Notes under the pieces: generated by a model
Database searches by the model: none
What the model saw: only the letters and a program-made list of their open reading frames with translations
What the model was told of the DNA's origin: nothing
In this document: positions 17,294-26,895 of the stretch, piece after piece
Layout: the number at the start of each line of letters is the position of its first letter
Numbering within the stretch: the first letter of the stretch is position 1
Made by a program: the position numbers and the translations under genes
Origin: Thermoguttaceae bacterium
GTDB taxonomy: Bacteria > Planctomycetota > Planctomycetia > Pirellulales > Thermoguttaceae
Length of the DNA stretch: 64,000 nucleotides
NCBI GenBank assembly: GCA_017441605.1
Contig: JAFRXD010000098.1
Location: 1-64,000, forward strand
Direction: 5' to 3'

Positions 17294-18727
17294 ATGAGCG
17301 CCAAAAAAGACATTGCCGTCGGACTCTACGGAATAGGGCTCGACACGTACTGGCCCCAATTCGAGGGGCTTTACGACCGATTGGTCGGTTACCAAGGTCG
17401 AGTCGCGCAAAAATTGCGAGGGCTCGGGGCTCGCGTCGTCGACGCCGGGCTGATCGACGATCCGCGCAAAGCCGGGGACGCCGCCGAATTGTTCCAGCGC
17501 GAGGACGTCGAGCTCATTTTTCTCTACGTCTCGACCTACGCGCTTTCCTCGACGGTCTTGCCCGTGGTCGCCAAATTGAAAAAACCGGTCGTCGCGCTCA
17601 ACTTGCAACCGACCTCGAAAATCGACTACGCGTCTTTCAACGCCCTCGGCGACCGAACGAAGATGACCGGAGAATGGCTCGCGAACTGTCAAGCGTGCAG
17701 CATTCCGGAAATCGCGAACGCGTTTCTTCGCTCGGGAGTTAGTTTCCATCAGATCACGGGGTATCTCGACGGCGATCCGTTTATCGACCAAGCCTTGCGC
17801 GATTGGATCGACGCGCTTCGCGTCGCCTCGATTATGAAAACGAGCCGCGTCGGGCTCGTTGGCCATTACTACAACGGCATGCTCGACGTCTACTCCGATC
17901 TCTCGAGGCTCCAAGCGCAAATCGGACCGCACTTTGAGATTCGAGAGTTCGGCGAAATTCTCGAGCTTCGAAAACAAACGACCGAGCCGGAAATCGACGA
18001 GCGCGTCGCCCTGATTCGCGACGAGTTCGACGTTCAACCCGACTGCCTCGAATCGGAGCTGCGACGCGCCGCGAAGACCTCCGTCGCCCTCGATAAGTTC
18101 GTCGTCGCCAACGACCTCGACGCGATGGCGTACTTCTACAACGGGTTCGGAGACGACCGCTATTCCGACTTGATCGCCTCGGTCATCGTCGGAAACTCGA
18201 TCCTGACCGCGCGCAACGTCCCCGTCGCCGGCGAGTACGAGGTCAAAAACTGCCTCGCGATGAAGATTATGGACTCCTTCGGCGTCGGCGGCGCGTTCTC
18301 CGAGTTCTACGCGCTCGACTTCGACGACGATATCGTCCTGCTAGGGCACGACGGTCCGTGCCATCCCAAAATCGCGCAGGGCAAAACGAAAATCAAGCCG
18401 CTTTACGTCTATCACGGTAAAGTCGGGCAAGGACTTAGCGTCGAAACCTCCGTGCAGTACGGGCCGACGACCCTGCTCTCGGTCGTCGACGCCCCCGACG
18501 GAAACGCGAAGTTCCTCGTCGCCGAAGGCGTCTCGGAACCCGGTCCGATTCTCGAAATCGGCAATACGAACAGCCGTTATCGCTTCCCTTGCGGCGCGCG
18601 CGAATTTATCGACGCCTGGTCTCGACGCGGTCCCTCGCACCACTGCGCGATCGGCGTCGGACATATCGCCAAAAAGCTCGAAATACTCGCGAGCCTCCTG
18701 GGCGTCGAATTCATTAAGGTCTGTTAA
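17294..18727 (+). CDS. L-fucose/L-arabinose isomerase-like protein
   Basis: This 477-residue cytoplasmic protein has the alternating alpha/beta layout of the fucose/arabinose isomerase superfamily: GLYGIGLDTYWPQF at the start, LIFLYVSTYALSSTVLPV, VGLVGHYYNGMLDVYSD, GEYEVKNCLAMKIMDSFGVGG and a C-terminal SHHCAIGVGHI. In this family a Glu in the EYE-type segment and a late His bind metal and sugar; here GEYEVK and HHCAIG are the candidates. The start at 17294 has GAGGAG 8-10 bases upstream. It would convert an aldose to a ketose after polymer breakdown by the neighbouring enzymes; the exact sugar is not readable. Confidence 0.85.
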   Translation: MSAKKDIAVGLYGIGLDTYWPQFEGLYDRLVGYQGRVAQKLRGLGARVVDAGLIDDPRKAGDAAELFQREDVELIFLYVSTYALSSTVLPVVAKLKKPVVALNLQPTSKIDYASFNALGDRTKMTGEWLANCQACSIPEIANAFLRSGVSFHQITGYLDGDPFIDQALRDWIDALRVASIMKTSRVGLVGHYYNGMLDVYSDLSRLQAQIGPHFEIREFGEILELRKQTTEPEIDERVALIRDEFDVQPDCLESELRRAAKTSVALDKFVVANDLDAMAYFYNGFGDDRYSDLIASVIVGNSILTARNVPVAGEYEVKNCLAMKIMDSFGVGGAFSEFYALDFDDDIVLLGHDGPCHPKIAQGKTKIKPLYVYHGKVGQGLSVETSVQYGPTTLLSVVDAPDGNAKFLVAEGVSEPGPILEIGNTNSRYRFPCGAREFIDAWSRRGPSHHCAIGVGHIAKKLEILASLLGVEFIKVC

Positions 18728-18778
18728 TACGAAAATTCGATCGGTATTTAGATCGATCGTTAGATGGAGAAAACGATT

Positions 18779-20161
18779 ATGCGCAAATTGCTACCCGTCC
18801 TTTCGGCGATACTGTTCGCGCTCGCCGCGACCGTTTCGCTCGCCGACGAACCCTTTTCGGTCGACTTTTCGCAACGCGTCGGGCAAATCAAAAAGCTCAA
18901 CGGCGCGAACCTTTGGGCCCCGACCCACAATTCTCGAAATTCGAAAAACCAAGAAGAGGCGGTCGCTTGCAATATGTCGACGATGCGCTTGCACGACGCT
19001 CCGTTGGACAATCCCGGCATGCGTCTCGTCGACGTCCAGCACATTTTCGGCGTCGAGACCGCCGATCCCAAAGACCCCGCGAACTACTACTTCGACCAGA
19101 CGGACGACTATATTAAACGCATCGTCGACGCCGGAGTCGAGCCGATCTATCGCCTAGGAACGAGCATCGAGCACTCGGCGAACAACTACTACGCGAAGAA
19201 TCCCAAAAATCCCGAAAAATTCGCGGAAATTTGCGCCGGTATCGTCCGACACTACAACGCCGGTTGGGCGAACGGATTCGAATGGAACATTCGCTATTGG
19301 GAGATTTGGAACGAGCCCGATCTCGTGCCCCAAATGTGGGACGACAAAGACTGGAACTCGTACCTCAAGTTCTACGTTATCGTCGCCAAAAGACTTCGCT
19401 CGGAATTCCCCGATATCAAAATCGGGGGACCGGCGATCACGTGGGCGAACGTCGAAAAAATCAGAGCCTTGGCGGCGATCTGCAAAGAAGAGGGCGCGCC
19501 TCTCGACTTCGTCTCCTGGCACTGCTATCCCAAAACTCCGAGCGAGCTTCTCGATCCCCCCGCGAAATTGCGCAAAACCTTGGACGAGGCCGGTTTTCCA
19601 AAAACCGAACTGCACCTGAACGAATGGCACTACCTCCCCTGCGGTTTCCCGGGTATTCAAGGGGATCTGGAAACGAAAGTCCATTGGTACGAAGCCCCCG
19701 AGGGGATGCACGGGTACGTCTCCGCGGCCTTCAACGACTTCGTGTTGACGCGATGGCAAGATACCCCGCTCGACATGTCCAACTATTACTGCTATAACTC
19801 CCATCACTGGGGCGTTCACGACTTCTACGGTCGGCGTCGCGTTACCTACTACTCTCTGCTCCTCTTCGGCGAATTGGTCAAGAACTCCCCCGAGCGCGTT
19901 AAAACGAACGACGGAAACGGTTCGGTCGCCCTGCTCGGCGGCGTCGACGCGAACGGCGACTCCAAGCGCCTGCTCGTCTCCATCTTCCAACGCGAGGAAA
20001 CGACCCCCGTCGTCGTCGCCCTAAAAGGCGTTCCGGAAAGCGGTAAGGTCAAGGTCGCCAGAATCGACGCCGACGGCTTCGCGGAAACGGAGATCGAGTA
20101 CGCGAACGGAAAGCTCTCGCTCGACCCGAAGGACTCGGGCGTTTATCTCGTTAGATTTTAG
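18779..20161 (+). CDS. Secreted GH39-like beta-xylosidase (copy 1)
   Basis: This 460-residue protein has a signal peptide (about 1-22). The barrel shows YWEIWNEPDLVP with candidate acid/base Glu179 and ELHLNEWHYLP with candidate nucleophile Glu282, the two-glutamate pattern of clan GH-A and specifically the GH39 layout (DFVSWHCY between them). A C-terminal beta domain (about 375-460) follows. I chose the second ATG (18779) because a GGAG lies just upstream of it and the signal sequence begins there. It is paralogous to the next gene and shares a transcript with it (32 bp apart). A role in releasing pentoses from xylo-oligomers is inferred. Confidence 0.85.
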   Translation: MRKLLPVLSAILFALAATVSLADEPFSVDFSQRVGQIKKLNGANLWAPTHNSRNSKNQEEAVACNMSTMRLHDAPLDNPGMRLVDVQHIFGVETADPKDPANYYFDQTDDYIKRIVDAGVEPIYRLGTSIEHSANNYYAKNPKNPEKFAEICAGIVRHYNAGWANGFEWNIRYWEIWNEPDLVPQMWDDKDWNSYLKFYVIVAKRLRSEFPDIKIGGPAITWANVEKIRALAAICKEEGAPLDFVSWHCYPKTPSELLDPPAKLRKTLDEAGFPKTELHLNEWHYLPCGFPGIQGDLETKVHWYEAPEGMHGYVSAAFNDFVLTRWQDTPLDMSNYYCYNSHHWGVHDFYGRRRVTYYSLLLFGELVKNSPERVKTNDGNGSVALLGGVDANGDSKRLLVSIFQREETTPVVVALKGVPESGKVKVARIDADGFAETEIEYANGKLSLDPKDSGVYLVRF

Positions 20162-20193
20162 TCGTTAGTTCGTTGCGAAAGGAAAGATATCTT

Positions 20194-21633
20194 ATGAAAA
20201 CGCCCCGTTTTTTACAAGCCCTCGCCGCGCTCGGACTAGCTCTCGTCGGAGCGTTGGCGTCCGCTCAAAACGCGCCCATCGTTAAGATTGCCGAGCCGAT
20301 TCAACCAAAGCCGCGTTTCTCGGTCGATTTCAACGAGCGCGTCGGAGAAATTCGCCCGATCAACGGAATCAATCTGTGGGCGAATATGTCCTGCGAAACC
20401 TTGGAAAGCCATCAAGAAGATGCGGAAGCCTGCCGTTTCTCGACGGTTAGACTCCACGACGCCCCTTGGGACAACGACGGAATTCGATTGGTCGACGTCC
20501 ACCAGATTTTTGGTAATTTCGACGCCGATCCCGCCGATCCCAAGAACTACTTCTTCAAGCCGACCGACGACTATATCGCCTCCATTCTCAAAGGCGGCTC
20601 GATTCCGCTCTATCGGCTCGGAACCAGTATCGAGCACACGGCGAACAAATACTACGCGAAAGAGCCCGACGCCGAAAAGTACGCCGAAATCTGCGCCGCG
20701 ATCGTCCGCCATTACAACGCCAAATGGGCGGACGGATTCGAGTGGAATCTGCCCTACTGGGAGATTTGGAACGAGCCCAACATCATTCCGCAAATGTGGG
20801 ACAATCCCGACTGGGACTCCTATTGCAAATTCTACGTCGTCGTCGCGAAACGTCTTCGCTCCGAGTTCCCCAATATTAAGATCGGCGGTCCCGCTCTCGC
20901 CGGCGATAGCGTCGAATTGATCGCTCGACTCGCGGAGCGCTGTAAGCAAGAGGGCGCTCCCCTCGACTTCCTCTCCTGGCACTGCTACGCGAACGCGCCG
21001 TCGCAACTGCTCGATCCCCCCGCGAAAATTCGCGCGGTTCTCGATAAAGCGGGGTTCCCGAACGCCGAGCTGCACCTCAACGAATGGCACTATTTTCCGA
21101 CCGAATGGAGCGTAATCCACGGAACGAAAGGCGGCTGGGAAGCGAAACGCGACCTTGACGAATCCCCGACCGGACTACACGGCGCCGAAGCCGCCGCCTT
21201 CTCCGCGCTCGTCTTAACCCGTTGGCTCGACACGCCGCTCGATATGTCCAACTATTACGCGTTCGGGCTGGAGCGCTGGGGCCTTCTCGATCGCTACGGC
21301 AAGCGCCGACCGGTTTACTACGCTCACCTTTTCTTCGGAAATCAGCGCGCCGACGCCCCGATTCGCGTCGCGACGACCGACCCGGGCGAGAACGTCTCGC
21401 TTCTCGGATCGACCGACGAATCGGGAAGCGTTAAGCGCCTTCTCGTATCCGTTTACAAACAAGACGATAACCAAACGATCGAGATCGCGCTCAAAGGAGT
21501 TCCCGAAAACGGCGAAGTCGAAGTCGAGCGCGTCGATTACGACGTCGATTGCGAAACGACCAAGGTTCCTTACGAAAACGGAACCCTTAAACTCGAAGCG
21601 CAAAAGTCCTCGGTCTTTTTCGTCAAGTTTTAA
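20194..21633 (+). CDS. Secreted GH39-like beta-xylosidase (copy 2)
   Basis: This is a tandem paralogue of the preceding gene: 479 residues, signal peptide about 1-25, the same RLGTSIEHTANKYYAK segment, WEIWNEPNIIPQ (Glu194) and AELHLNEWHYFP (Glu297). Compared with copy 1 it has a longer N-terminal linker (KIAEPIQPKP) and an insertion after the nucleophile (HGTKGGWEAKRDLDE). The start at 20194 follows AAGGAAAG. Tandem copies with altered active-site loops suggest split specificity for differently decorated oligomers. Confidence 0.85.
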   Translation: MKTPRFLQALAALGLALVGALASAQNAPIVKIAEPIQPKPRFSVDFNERVGEIRPINGINLWANMSCETLESHQEDAEACRFSTVRLHDAPWDNDGIRLVDVHQIFGNFDADPADPKNYFFKPTDDYIASILKGGSIPLYRLGTSIEHTANKYYAKEPDAEKYAEICAAIVRHYNAKWADGFEWNLPYWEIWNEPNIIPQMWDNPDWDSYCKFYVVVAKRLRSEFPNIKIGGPALAGDSVELIARLAERCKQEGAPLDFLSWHCYANAPSQLLDPPAKIRAVLDKAGFPNAELHLNEWHYFPTEWSVIHGTKGGWEAKRDLDESPTGLHGAEAAAFSALVLTRWLDTPLDMSNYYAFGLERWGLLDRYGKRRPVYYAHLFFGNQRADAPIRVATTDPGENVSLLGSTDESGSVKRLLVSVYKQDDNQTIEIALKGVPENGEVEVERVDYDVDCETTKVPYENGTLKLEAQKSSVFFVKF

Positions 21634-21653
21634 TTCGCGCGATGTGAATATAA

Positions 21654-23861
21654 ATGAAAACATATATTAAAATTACGACGCTCGCGCTCGCCTTCCTCGC
21701 GATCGCGGGCTCCTGCTTTGGTCAATCGGCTCCCCAAAAGGGAGACGTGGCGTCGCTCGTCAACTTGACCAAGAATTTTTCCAAACTGATCAATTCTCCA
21801 AGGACGACCGACGAAGAAACGGAGCCCGCCGAAGCCCCGGAAAGCGCCGACGCGATTCGCTTGCCCGTTCCGCAAGACGTCGACGTCGTCCTGCGAGCCC
21901 CCTCGCTCAACGCGCTCGACCGAGCGGCGGCCAAATTCTTTCTTCAAACCGGCGACTCCGAGTTCGGCGTCCTGGGCGCGCTAAAACTCACCGACTATCG
22001 GAAAGCGCTGGCGGCGATCAACCCCGACGCCGAAGTCGCCGTTATGCTCTTTTGCGAGAGCGCCCCGCCGAAATTCGCCGTCGTTTTGCCCGTGCCGGAA
22101 AAGAGATTCCAGGCGTTCGTCGAAGGACTGGAGCGAACCGCCCCCCCCGACGAGCGCAATTTGACGATCGGAACCGATGGGCGAACCGCGAACGTCGCGA
22201 TGAAAATCGCCGACTCCTTTGTCGTCGTCGCGCGACAAATCGACCCAAACTACGTCGTCCTCGCGCAAGCGTCCGACGCCACGATTCTTAACTCCTTCGA
22301 TAAGAGCGCCCTTGGCGCGACCCCGAACGGCTTTGACCAGGGCTTGAACGCGCCCTGTCTGTCTCTCGAGGCGACGCCCGACGGACTCGCGCGCCTAACC
22401 GACCCCGAGCGCCCCTTCTGGCGCGAGCTCGCGCGACTCTTGTCCGACCGAGAGGAAGAACTCGGCGGAATTCAAGTCGCCGCGAACCTCGAGGAAATCC
22501 GCGAGTACGTTCGCCGGAATTTGCTCGCCGTTCGCGTCGACGCTTCCATCGACGACTACGGGATTTACCTATCGACCCGTTCCTCCGCGCGACCGGGCTC
22601 CACCGGCGAGAAACGAATCGCGTCCTACTCCAATCTCCAACCCCTAAACGGAAACGCCGACAGGTTTTTCGTCGTTCTGCCCGACGTCGAGGCCCCCCTG
22701 TCCGGTCAGACGGAAATCTCCCCGGTCGTGGCGGCGGCGCTTCCCAAACCGTTCGATAGAGCGAGGTTTATCGAGTACTCCCTCAACTTGCCGCTCGAGC
22801 GCGAACTGGCCGGCGAATCGTGGCAGTTCTATCTCGAAGTCGACGACGCCGACGCCTTCGTTCGCGAAATGATCATTCCCAAAGCCCGCGAAATAGGAGG
22901 TTACATTGGAGGCGGTCAACTCGAGGAAGTCGGAGGGCGCCTCTTCGGAGGAATCGCCGAGCGACGACGCGCTCAAGGCCGTCCCGTTCTCGCCGGAACC
23001 CCCGAAGCCGCCGCGGCTCGCGGAGCGACCCTCGGGGGGTTAATCGGAGGCGCGATCGGAGCGGACGCCGCCGAACAGATGGCGATGAAGCAGTATAAGT
23101 TCGACGATTTCACAATGTACGTCTCCGATCTCGAGACCTACGCCCGCCAAAAAGCCCTGATGGCGGCGGAAGCGCGCGGCGAGGCTCCCCCGCCCGACTC
23201 CCCCCTCTTGTTCGATCGCGACAGACCTCTGCTCTCCGCCCTCGACGCCGCGCTCGCCAATTCCCAAAGCGGCGAGCCGCTGCAACTCGCGTTGCTGCGA
23301 TCCGCCAATCAACGCGCCGAGGCGGTCGACAATTCCCCGTTGCTCGCGCGCAAAAGCGCTATCGTCGTTCTCGATCGGAACCATTTGCTGATCGGTCTTG
23401 GCAACGAGTCGTTGCTCCGTTACGCCGTCAACAATTGGAAGTCGTTGACCAGACCGTCGATACGATACATGTCCATTAAAACCGACCCGAGCGGGATCGT
23501 CAATTTGCAAAAACTGATCGAGCAAATCGCCAATTCGGAGAATTCGAGTCTCGAGTCGGCGATCCGCGTCGACTTGGCGAGAAGTCTCGCTTTTTGCAAC
23601 TTCGCCGCGCGGCGCTACTTGGGCGCCTCCGGCGTCGCGCTTCCCGTTCTTCCCGACGGAACCCCCGGCGCCCTCGTCGTTACGACGATCGACGACGGAA
23701 CCGAGCGCGTCCATATCGTCGCCCCCAACCTCTTGATCGAAAGGGCGTTTAAAGCGTTTGCGAACGGTTCGACTCCCTTGAGGCTTATTATCAAAGGCGC
23801 GAGCGCCGAAGCCGACGACGCGAGCGAGGAAGGCTCTCTCGACGACGCGTTCGACGAATAA
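21654..23861 (+). CDS. Large secreted protein, function unknown
   Basis: This 735-residue protein begins with a signal peptide (about 1-23, ending CFGQ). No catalytic motif stands out. Residues about 65-400 have an alternating beta/alpha pattern. A Gly/Ala-rich patch around residues 415-480 (GGYIGGGQLEEVGGRLFGG, then LGGLIGGAIGADAA) could be membrane-active or a flexible hinge. The tail is acidic. It stands 21 bp after the GH39 pair and 33 bp before the DUF3863-like gene, so it is probably co-transcribed. I do not recognise the family; similar large secreted unknowns are common in planctomycetes. Confidence 0.7.
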   Translation: MKTYIKITTLALAFLAIAGSCFGQSAPQKGDVASLVNLTKNFSKLINSPRTTDEETEPAEAPESADAIRLPVPQDVDVVLRAPSLNALDRAAAKFFLQTGDSEFGVLGALKLTDYRKALAAINPDAEVAVMLFCESAPPKFAVVLPVPEKRFQAFVEGLERTAPPDERNLTIGTDGRTANVAMKIADSFVVVARQIDPNYVVLAQASDATILNSFDKSALGATPNGFDQGLNAPCLSLEATPDGLARLTDPERPFWRELARLLSDREEELGGIQVAANLEEIREYVRRNLLAVRVDASIDDYGIYLSTRSSARPGSTGEKRIASYSNLQPLNGNADRFFVVLPDVEAPLSGQTEISPVVAAALPKPFDRARFIEYSLNLPLERELAGESWQFYLEVDDADAFVREMIIPKAREIGGYIGGGQLEEVGGRLFGGIAERRRAQGRPVLAGTPEAAAARGATLGGLIGGAIGADAAEQMAMKQYKFDDFTMYVSDLETYARQKALMAAEARGEAPPPDSPLLFDRDRPLLSALDAALANSQSGEPLQLALLRSANQRAEAVDNSPLLARKSAIVVLDRNHLLIGLGNESLLRYAVNNWKSLTRPSIRYMSIKTDPSGIVNLQKLIEQIANSENSSLESAIRVDLARSLAFCNFAARRYLGASGVALPVLPDGTPGALVVTTIDDGTERVHIVAPNLLIERAFKAFANGSTPLRLIIKGASAEADDASEEGSLDDAFDE

Positions 23862-23894
23862 TCGCAATCCGTTAGTTAGAAGGAACAAAGCGCA

Positions 23895-25280
23895 ATGAGA
23901 AAACCGCATTGGATCGCGCTCCTAGTCGCGCCCCGTTTGCTCGCCGCTCTCTCCGTTCTCGCGGAAGAGCCGCGTTTTAACGCCGATTGGTCGACCAAGG
24001 GAAAGCGCGTCGTAACGATCAACTTTATCGTTCGCGTTAATCAAATCGAGGTCGCGCGCGATCGAAACGCCGGTCGCGACGAGGCGACCCAACACTCCGT
24101 CGAATCGGTCGAGCGACTCCGCAAGGCCGTCTCCGACGCGATTCCCGAAGCCAAAGTTACTTGGGCGTTCTCGTGGCTCGCCTTGCAAGACGAGCGGCCC
24201 AATTACGTCGATATCCGAAAAAGGATCGTCGAGTTCCATCGTCAATACGGGGACGAGATTACCTTCATCCCCGGCGCTTACTTCGCGCCGATGTACAACT
24301 CGCGAGAACAAGTGAATCGCGATATTCGAGACGGTCTAAAACTGGTCGAAAAAATGGTCGGGGACGGCTACCGACCTCGCGGGATCGTCGCGGGGTTCCT
24401 TTCGGCGGAAAACTTGCGCTATCTCGCGGAAGAAGAGGGAATTCATGTCGCGCAAGGGACGATTTGGAGCCAATACGGAATCGACAACGGCGACGGCGAC
24501 GGCTCGATTTGCTACCCCTATTATCCTAGTCGCGAGCACGTCTGCAAAGCCGCGCAAGGTCCCGACGATTTCATCGATTGCGTCAATCTCGACGGGTGGA
24601 CCTGCGACTTCCTCTGCGCGCGTCGATTCGGTTTCGAGGACGGAGCCAATAGTCGGCTCGGCGTCGGGCCGATCGAGGCGTACAACAACCTGGGCGCCGA
24701 GCGCGGGCTCGAAGAAGCGATGGCGACGACCCGCGTCCATCTCGGCGAGGGCGTCGCGCGCAACGGGTTCGGATGGGTCACGGTCGCGTGGGAAGTCTCG
24801 CTCGTCGACGAGCTTAAGCCCTTCGTTACCGACTGTCTGCGACAATGGCTGGAAGCGATTCGCGCCGAATGGCCCGACGCGATCGTTCCTCTAATGAGCG
24901 AATTCGGAGAGGCGTGGCGAAGCGAAAACCCGAACAACGATCGTTTGAACTATCGTTTCGTTCAGCGCGGCAGCGGCGTCGAAGGAGCCCACTCGGAGCC
25001 TAATCTTGAAATTCAATGGTTTATGAACCAAACGTTTAGACTCGCGCTCTTGCGCGACTGGACTAAAGACGAGGCCCCGAAAGTCTTGGACTTCACCCGA
25101 TACGACCTGCCCGCCAAAGAGCCGGAGGACGCGTCTTCCGACAAACCGACGAGAAATTGGAGCCTTATCAACCGTATCAATCAGAAGCGCCGACGCCCCG
25201 AGGACGCCTCGATTCCCCTCGAGGAATTGACCGACGAGGAAAAAGCGCTTGTTCGAGAAAAGGTTCCGGAGTTGTTCTAA
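23895..25280 (+). CDS. Secreted DUF3863-like protein
   Basis: This 461-residue protein has a weak N-terminal signal (about 1-23, ending VLAEE). The segment RVVTINFIVRVNQIEVARD and the following HSVESVERLRKAV, then FIPGAYFAPMYNSREQ and GWVTVAWEVSLVDEL, recall DUF3863, a barrel-like family of unknown function known from Bacteroidetes. Asp/His/Glu pairs are present, but I cannot name a catalytic set. It is last in the secreted-enzyme run and its 3' end converges on the GTPase gene. Confidence 0.6.
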   Translation: MRKPHWIALLVAPRLLAALSVLAEEPRFNADWSTKGKRVVTINFIVRVNQIEVARDRNAGRDEATQHSVESVERLRKAVSDAIPEAKVTWAFSWLALQDERPNYVDIRKRIVEFHRQYGDEITFIPGAYFAPMYNSREQVNRDIRDGLKLVEKMVGDGYRPRGIVAGFLSAENLRYLAEEEGIHVAQGTIWSQYGIDNGDGDGSICYPYYPSREHVCKAAQGPDDFIDCVNLDGWTCDFLCARRFGFEDGANSRLGVGPIEAYNNLGAERGLEEAMATTRVHLGEGVARNGFGWVTVAWEVSLVDELKPFVTDCLRQWLEAIRAEWPDAIVPLMSEFGEAWRSENPNNDRLNYRFVQRGSGVEGAHSEPNLEIQWFMNQTFRLALLRDWTKDEAPKVLDFTRYDLPAKEPEDASSDKPTRNWSLINRINQKRRRPEDASIPLEELTDEEKALVREKVPELF

Positions 25281-25307
25281 CCGCGAGCCAAGGCGATTCT
25301 CGGCGCG

Positions 25308-26846
25308 CTATTCGACGTCGGGAATCGCCCGTTTTAGCATGTTCGCGATCGAGGCGACCGCGTCCTCGCGTTTCTTCAGCTCTTTGGTAAAGCGCGAAAC
25401 GCCGGGCAAGCGCCGCCAATCGTAGGCGTCGACCGCCGAAGCCTTCGCGTCGTTCATCGTCGAAAACTCCCAACGACCGCGACAATCTTCTATTTCCGCG
25501 CGAAGACCCGGGATTTCGACCTTGGGCGGATTCGCGCCCACCACCGCCTGAACCGCGTCGTCGAGCGCTTTCCCGCGCGTCTGCAATTTCTTCGTCAGAT
25601 CGACGCCCCTCGCGACGAGCGTCTCGAGCGCCTCGATTCTAACTTTCGCCGACACCACCTTTTCCTTTGGATCGTACTTCGCGTTGTACGCGAGCGCTCC
25701 GCCTCCGCCGAGCAAGCCGCCAAGAAAACCTCCGATCACCGCCCCCGTTCCAAAAGAAAGCCCTCCGACGCACGCGTCGATCGCGCCTCCGACCACCGCG
25801 CCGACCGTCGCCCCGACTCCCCCGCCGACTTTCGCGCGACTCTTCGCCCCCGACCCGAAAAGCCGATCCCGTTGCGCCGATTCGTCCTCGACGTCGAGCA
25901 TCTCCCGGTCCAAGACTCCGACGTTAAATCCCCAAGTCTCTAGAAGCTCCACTTGCGCCCGATGCTCGCGGCGAACCGCGTTCTGCTCGAGCGTTTCCTC
26001 GACCCGCGCGAGTTCCGTCTCCCACTCGTTCTGGCCGACGTTCGTCTTAACCTCGCGATACGCGGCGACGTCGACGACCAGCTCCGCGACGATTTCCCGG
26101 GAGCGCTCCAAGCGGCGAAGCTCCCGCGCGCGGCGCTCTCTCATCTCGAGTCGCAAAACGCGCTGAGTCAACGGTTCGCGAGCCAGCGCCGCGAGTTTCT
26201 CAAAAAGCTCCAGCTCGTTGAGAAACGACCGGACGTGCGCGTCGTACTCTTGAACGAGAAAGAAATTGTTCGCGCGAAGCGTTTCGTCCCATTCGGCGCG
26301 ATAGTCGACGACCGAGCCGCTCGCGAGCAAGGGGCTCGACGGCTCGGTTTTCGTGTTGTTGTACGCGACGATCACCGGTTTGCCCACGTTCTTTAACAAG
26401 GCGAGCGTGTGCTTCAAAAGCGTTTGCTTGGGATTCTCGACGACGTTGACCACAAAAACGACGACGTCCGCGCGCGCGACCTCGCGCCACGCGCGCAAAT
26501 CGTGCCGGAAATCCTCCTCGTACTGCGGCGCCACCCGCATTATGTCGTCGAGATTGAACGCGCCCATTTTGGCGGAAACTTGCGGGTCTTCCATCAAAAG
26601 TTCGTAGATCTCGCCGGAAGTCTGAAAACCGGGCGTGTCCACCAGCTGCAAAAGTTCCGCGATTCCTTTGAAGAAAATCTTCTGGATCTCGGCCCGCGCC
26701 GTCGTCCCGTTGTAAGCGTTTACCAAGCCGAAATTAGGGTCGCTCGTCAGCGTGCGCAATATCGACGTTTTCCCCTCGTTCGTCGGGCCCACGACGGCGA
26801 CGACCAGCGGCTTTAACGAGCGAAGCTCTTCGTTTGTCACGCGCAT
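25308..26846 (-). CDS. GTPase with DUF3482-like C-terminus
   Basis: This 512-residue protein has an Era/Obg-type G domain: P-loop GPTNEGKTS (about residues 20-28), switch-region Thr in NGTTARAEI, G3 DTPGFQT, and a degenerate G4 in YNNTKTE. From about residue 220 comes a long helical region, then a Gly/Ala hairpin-like hydrophobic segment (about 345-390: VGATVGAVVGGAIDACVGG) that may insert into a membrane. This layout matches 'GTPase/DUF3482' proteins. The partner DUF2868-like gene lies 50 bp upstream on the same strand, the pairing known in proteobacteria. Confidence 0.8.
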   Translation of the reverse strand: MRVTNEELRSLKPLVVAVVGPTNEGKTSILRTLTSDPNFGLVNAYNGTTARAEIQKIFFKGIAELLQLVDTPGFQTSGEIYELLMEDPQVSAKMGAFNLDDIMRVAPQYEEDFRHDLRAWREVARADVVVFVVNVVENPKQTLLKHTLALLKNVGKPVIVAYNNTKTEPSSPLLASGSVVDYRAEWDETLRANNFFLVQEYDAHVRSFLNELELFEKLAALAREPLTQRVLRLEMRERRARELRRLERSREIVAELVVDVAAYREVKTNVGQNEWETELARVEETLEQNAVRREHRAQVELLETWGFNVGVLDREMLDVEDESAQRDRLFGSGAKSRAKVGGGVGATVGAVVGGAIDACVGGLSFGTGAVIGGFLGGLLGGGGALAYNAKYDPKEKVVSAKVRIEALETLVARGVDLTKKLQTRGKALDDAVQAVVGANPPKVEIPGLRAEIEDCRGRWEFSTMNDAKASAVDAYDWRRLPGVSRFTKELKKREDAVASIANMLKRAIPDVE

Positions 26847-26895
26847 AACATTCTCAATGCCAAAAAGTTCGGATTAACGGTAAACGCCGCGTCGA

